Of a DNA stretch of 6,425 bases, positions 5,425 to 6,425 are shown in pieces. The notes beneath the pieces were generated by a model, which worked only from the letters and a program-made list of their open reading frames with translations, made no database searches and was not told the DNA's origin. The DNA is taken from positions 1-6,425 of the forward strand of contig JAUNBO010000106.1 of assembly GCA_030527065.1 (NCBI GenBank), read 5' to 3'. The first letter of the stretch is position 1. Every line of letters begins with the position of its first letter. A program made the position numbers and the translations under genes. This stretch comes from Bacillota bacterium (GTDB lineage Bacteria > Bacillota > Clostridia > Peptostreptococcales > Anaerovoracaceae).

Positions 5425-6425
5425 ATGAAAAAGCTGTTTAAAACAATGAAGGAATGCTTTGAAAAGCAGGAGGATATGGTGCTGGTCACCGTCATTGCCG
5501 GCCACGGCTCCACACCCAGAGGGGCAGGGGCCAGGATGCTCCTCAGCCGGGGCGGCGCTTTCTGCGGCACCATAGGCGGTGGCGCCGTGGAATACAGGTC
5601 CCAGCAGATGGCGGTGGAGGTGCTGGAGGAAAAGCGTTCCTTCACCAAGGGCTTCCGGCTGGCCCCCAACCAGATCGCAGATCTGGGGATGATATGCGGC
5701 GGAGACGTAGTGGTGTATTTCCAGTACATCCACGGCAAAGACGCCGCCATGACGGCCCTCTGCGACAAGGCGCTGGACTGCCTGACCCACTATGAGAACG
5801 CCTGGCTAATCACGGACATTACGGACGAGACCGCCTGGAGCATGGGCATCTGCACCGAGGACGGCGTAGTGGTGGGGCCGGAACTGAAGGATGTGAAGCC
5901 TCTGCTGTGCAGCAAGGCGGTGCAGGTGGAGCTGGAGGGCAAGCGTTATTACAGCGAGCCTTTTGTCAATGCAGGCAGGGTATACATTTTCGGCGGCGGC
6001 CATGTGGCCCAGGAGCTGGTGCCGGTCCTGGCCCATGTGGATTTCCGCTGCGTGGTCTTCGACGAGCTTCCGGAGTTTGCCAGCAAAGAGCTGTTCCCTC
6101 AGGCGGAGGCCACCGTGGTGGGAGATTTCAACAACATCTTTGAGACCGTCAGCATCACGGCGGAGGATTACATCGTCATCGTCACCCGGGGACACAAGTA
6201 CGATTACCAGCTGGAGGCCCAGGCCCTCCGGACGGACGCTTACTATATCGGCCTCATCGGCAGCCGGACCAAAACGGCCAAACATGCAGAGATGCTGAAG
6301 GCGGAGGAAGGCTTCACCGATGCGGACATCGCCCGTATTTACACCCCCATCGGCATTCCCATCAAGGGGGAAACGCCGGGCGAGATCGCCATCAGCATTG
6401 CCGGGGAAATGATACGGGTCCGGGC
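5425..6425 (+). CDS. XdhC/CoxI family protein (molybdenum hydroxylase maturation), 3'-truncated by window edge
   Basis: XdhC-type proteins bind molybdenum cofactor and help insert its sulfurated form into xanthine-dehydrogenase-like hydroxylases. The reading frame is open from ATG 5425 to the last base, giving 333 codons with no stop; only the far C-terminus should be missing. The N-terminal XdhC/CoxI domain shows HGSTPRGAGARM (27-38), GTIGGGAVE (48-56) and MICGGDVVVYF (89-99). The C-terminal Rossmann-type domain shows VYIFGGGHVAQEL (186-198), VTRGHKYDYQ (253-262), YIGLIGSRTKT (274-284) and PIGIPIKGETPGEIAISI (308-325). All recognisable family motifs are present. GGAGG at 5411-5415, nine bases before the ATG, supports the start. 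The enzyme it serves is not in the window. In clostridia, related proteins also accompany selenium-dependent molybdenum hydroxylase genes, so that role is possible here. Confidence 0.9.
   Translation, partial: MKKLFKTMKECFEKQEDMVLVTVIAGHGSTPRGAGARMLLSRGGAFCGTIGGGAVEYRSQQMAVEVLEEKRSFTKGFRLAPNQIADLGMICGGDVVVYFQYIHGKDAAMTALCDKALDCLTHYENAWLITDITDETAWSMGICTEDGVVVGPELKDVKPLLCSKAVQVELEGKRYYSEPFVNAGRVYIFGGGHVAQELVPVLAHVDFRCVVFDELPEFASKELFPQAEATVVGDFNNIFETVSITAEDYIVIVTRGHKYDYQLEAQALRTDAYYIGLIGSRTKTAKHAEMLKAEEGFTDADIARIYTPIGIPIKGETPGEIAISIAGEMIRVR

Noticed and set aside
5137..5790. Overlapping minus-strand open frames over the zinc-ribbon and XdhC-family genes
   Set aside because: They are shadows of a plus-strand XdhC-family gene that is easily missed because it has no stop in the window. 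Its Rossmann and CoxI motifs settle the strand.

Overview
The window reads as a GC-rich Firmicutes chromosome segment, most likely from a Lachnospiraceae-type gut clostridium. This is an inference from the RNase M5-RsmA gene pair, the purine-rich Shine-Dalgarno sites (AGGAGG, AAGGGG), the LTA-synthase-type envelope enzyme and the DivIC-type protein. No marker fixes genus or species. Every supported gene is on the + strand and coding density is very high. I see no rRNA or tRNA gene, insertion sequence, CRISPR array, phage gene or attachment site, and no non-coding stretch over about 110 bases.

Layout: an extended -10 sigma-A-type promoter at about 25-55 starts a tightly packed run of five genes. 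These are a DivIC/FtsL-like septum protein (103-582), ribonuclease M5 (rnmV, 591-1148), the 16S rRNA dimethyladenosine transferase RsmA/KsgA (1105-2034, overlapping rnmV by 44 bases), a five-helix membrane-anchored LTA-synthase-family sulfatase-fold enzyme (2035-4017, starting on the base after the rsmA stop), and a DapF-fold racemase that looks more like the histidine racemase CntK than diaminopimelate epimerase (4007-4882, overlapping the previous gene by 11 bases). The spacing suggests one translationally coupled operon that mixes cell division, rRNA maturation and methylation, and envelope polymer work.

A 108-base gap (4883-4990) holds a second, very good sigma-A promoter (TTGACG, 17 bases, TATGAT) and a 5'-leader hairpin. 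It leads into a small coiled-coil zinc-ribbon protein (4991-5374). After 50 bases without an obvious terminator comes an XdhC/CoxI-family protein (5425 to the window edge, cut off at its C-terminus), which suggests that molybdenum hydroxylase genes may lie downstream.

Most of this is ordinary housekeeping DNA. The points most worth a second look are the CntK-like racemase without visible opine-metallophore partners, the C-terminal beta-rich extension on the LTA-synthase-like enzyme, and the unusual operon grouping. I do not see convincing evidence of a wholly new system.
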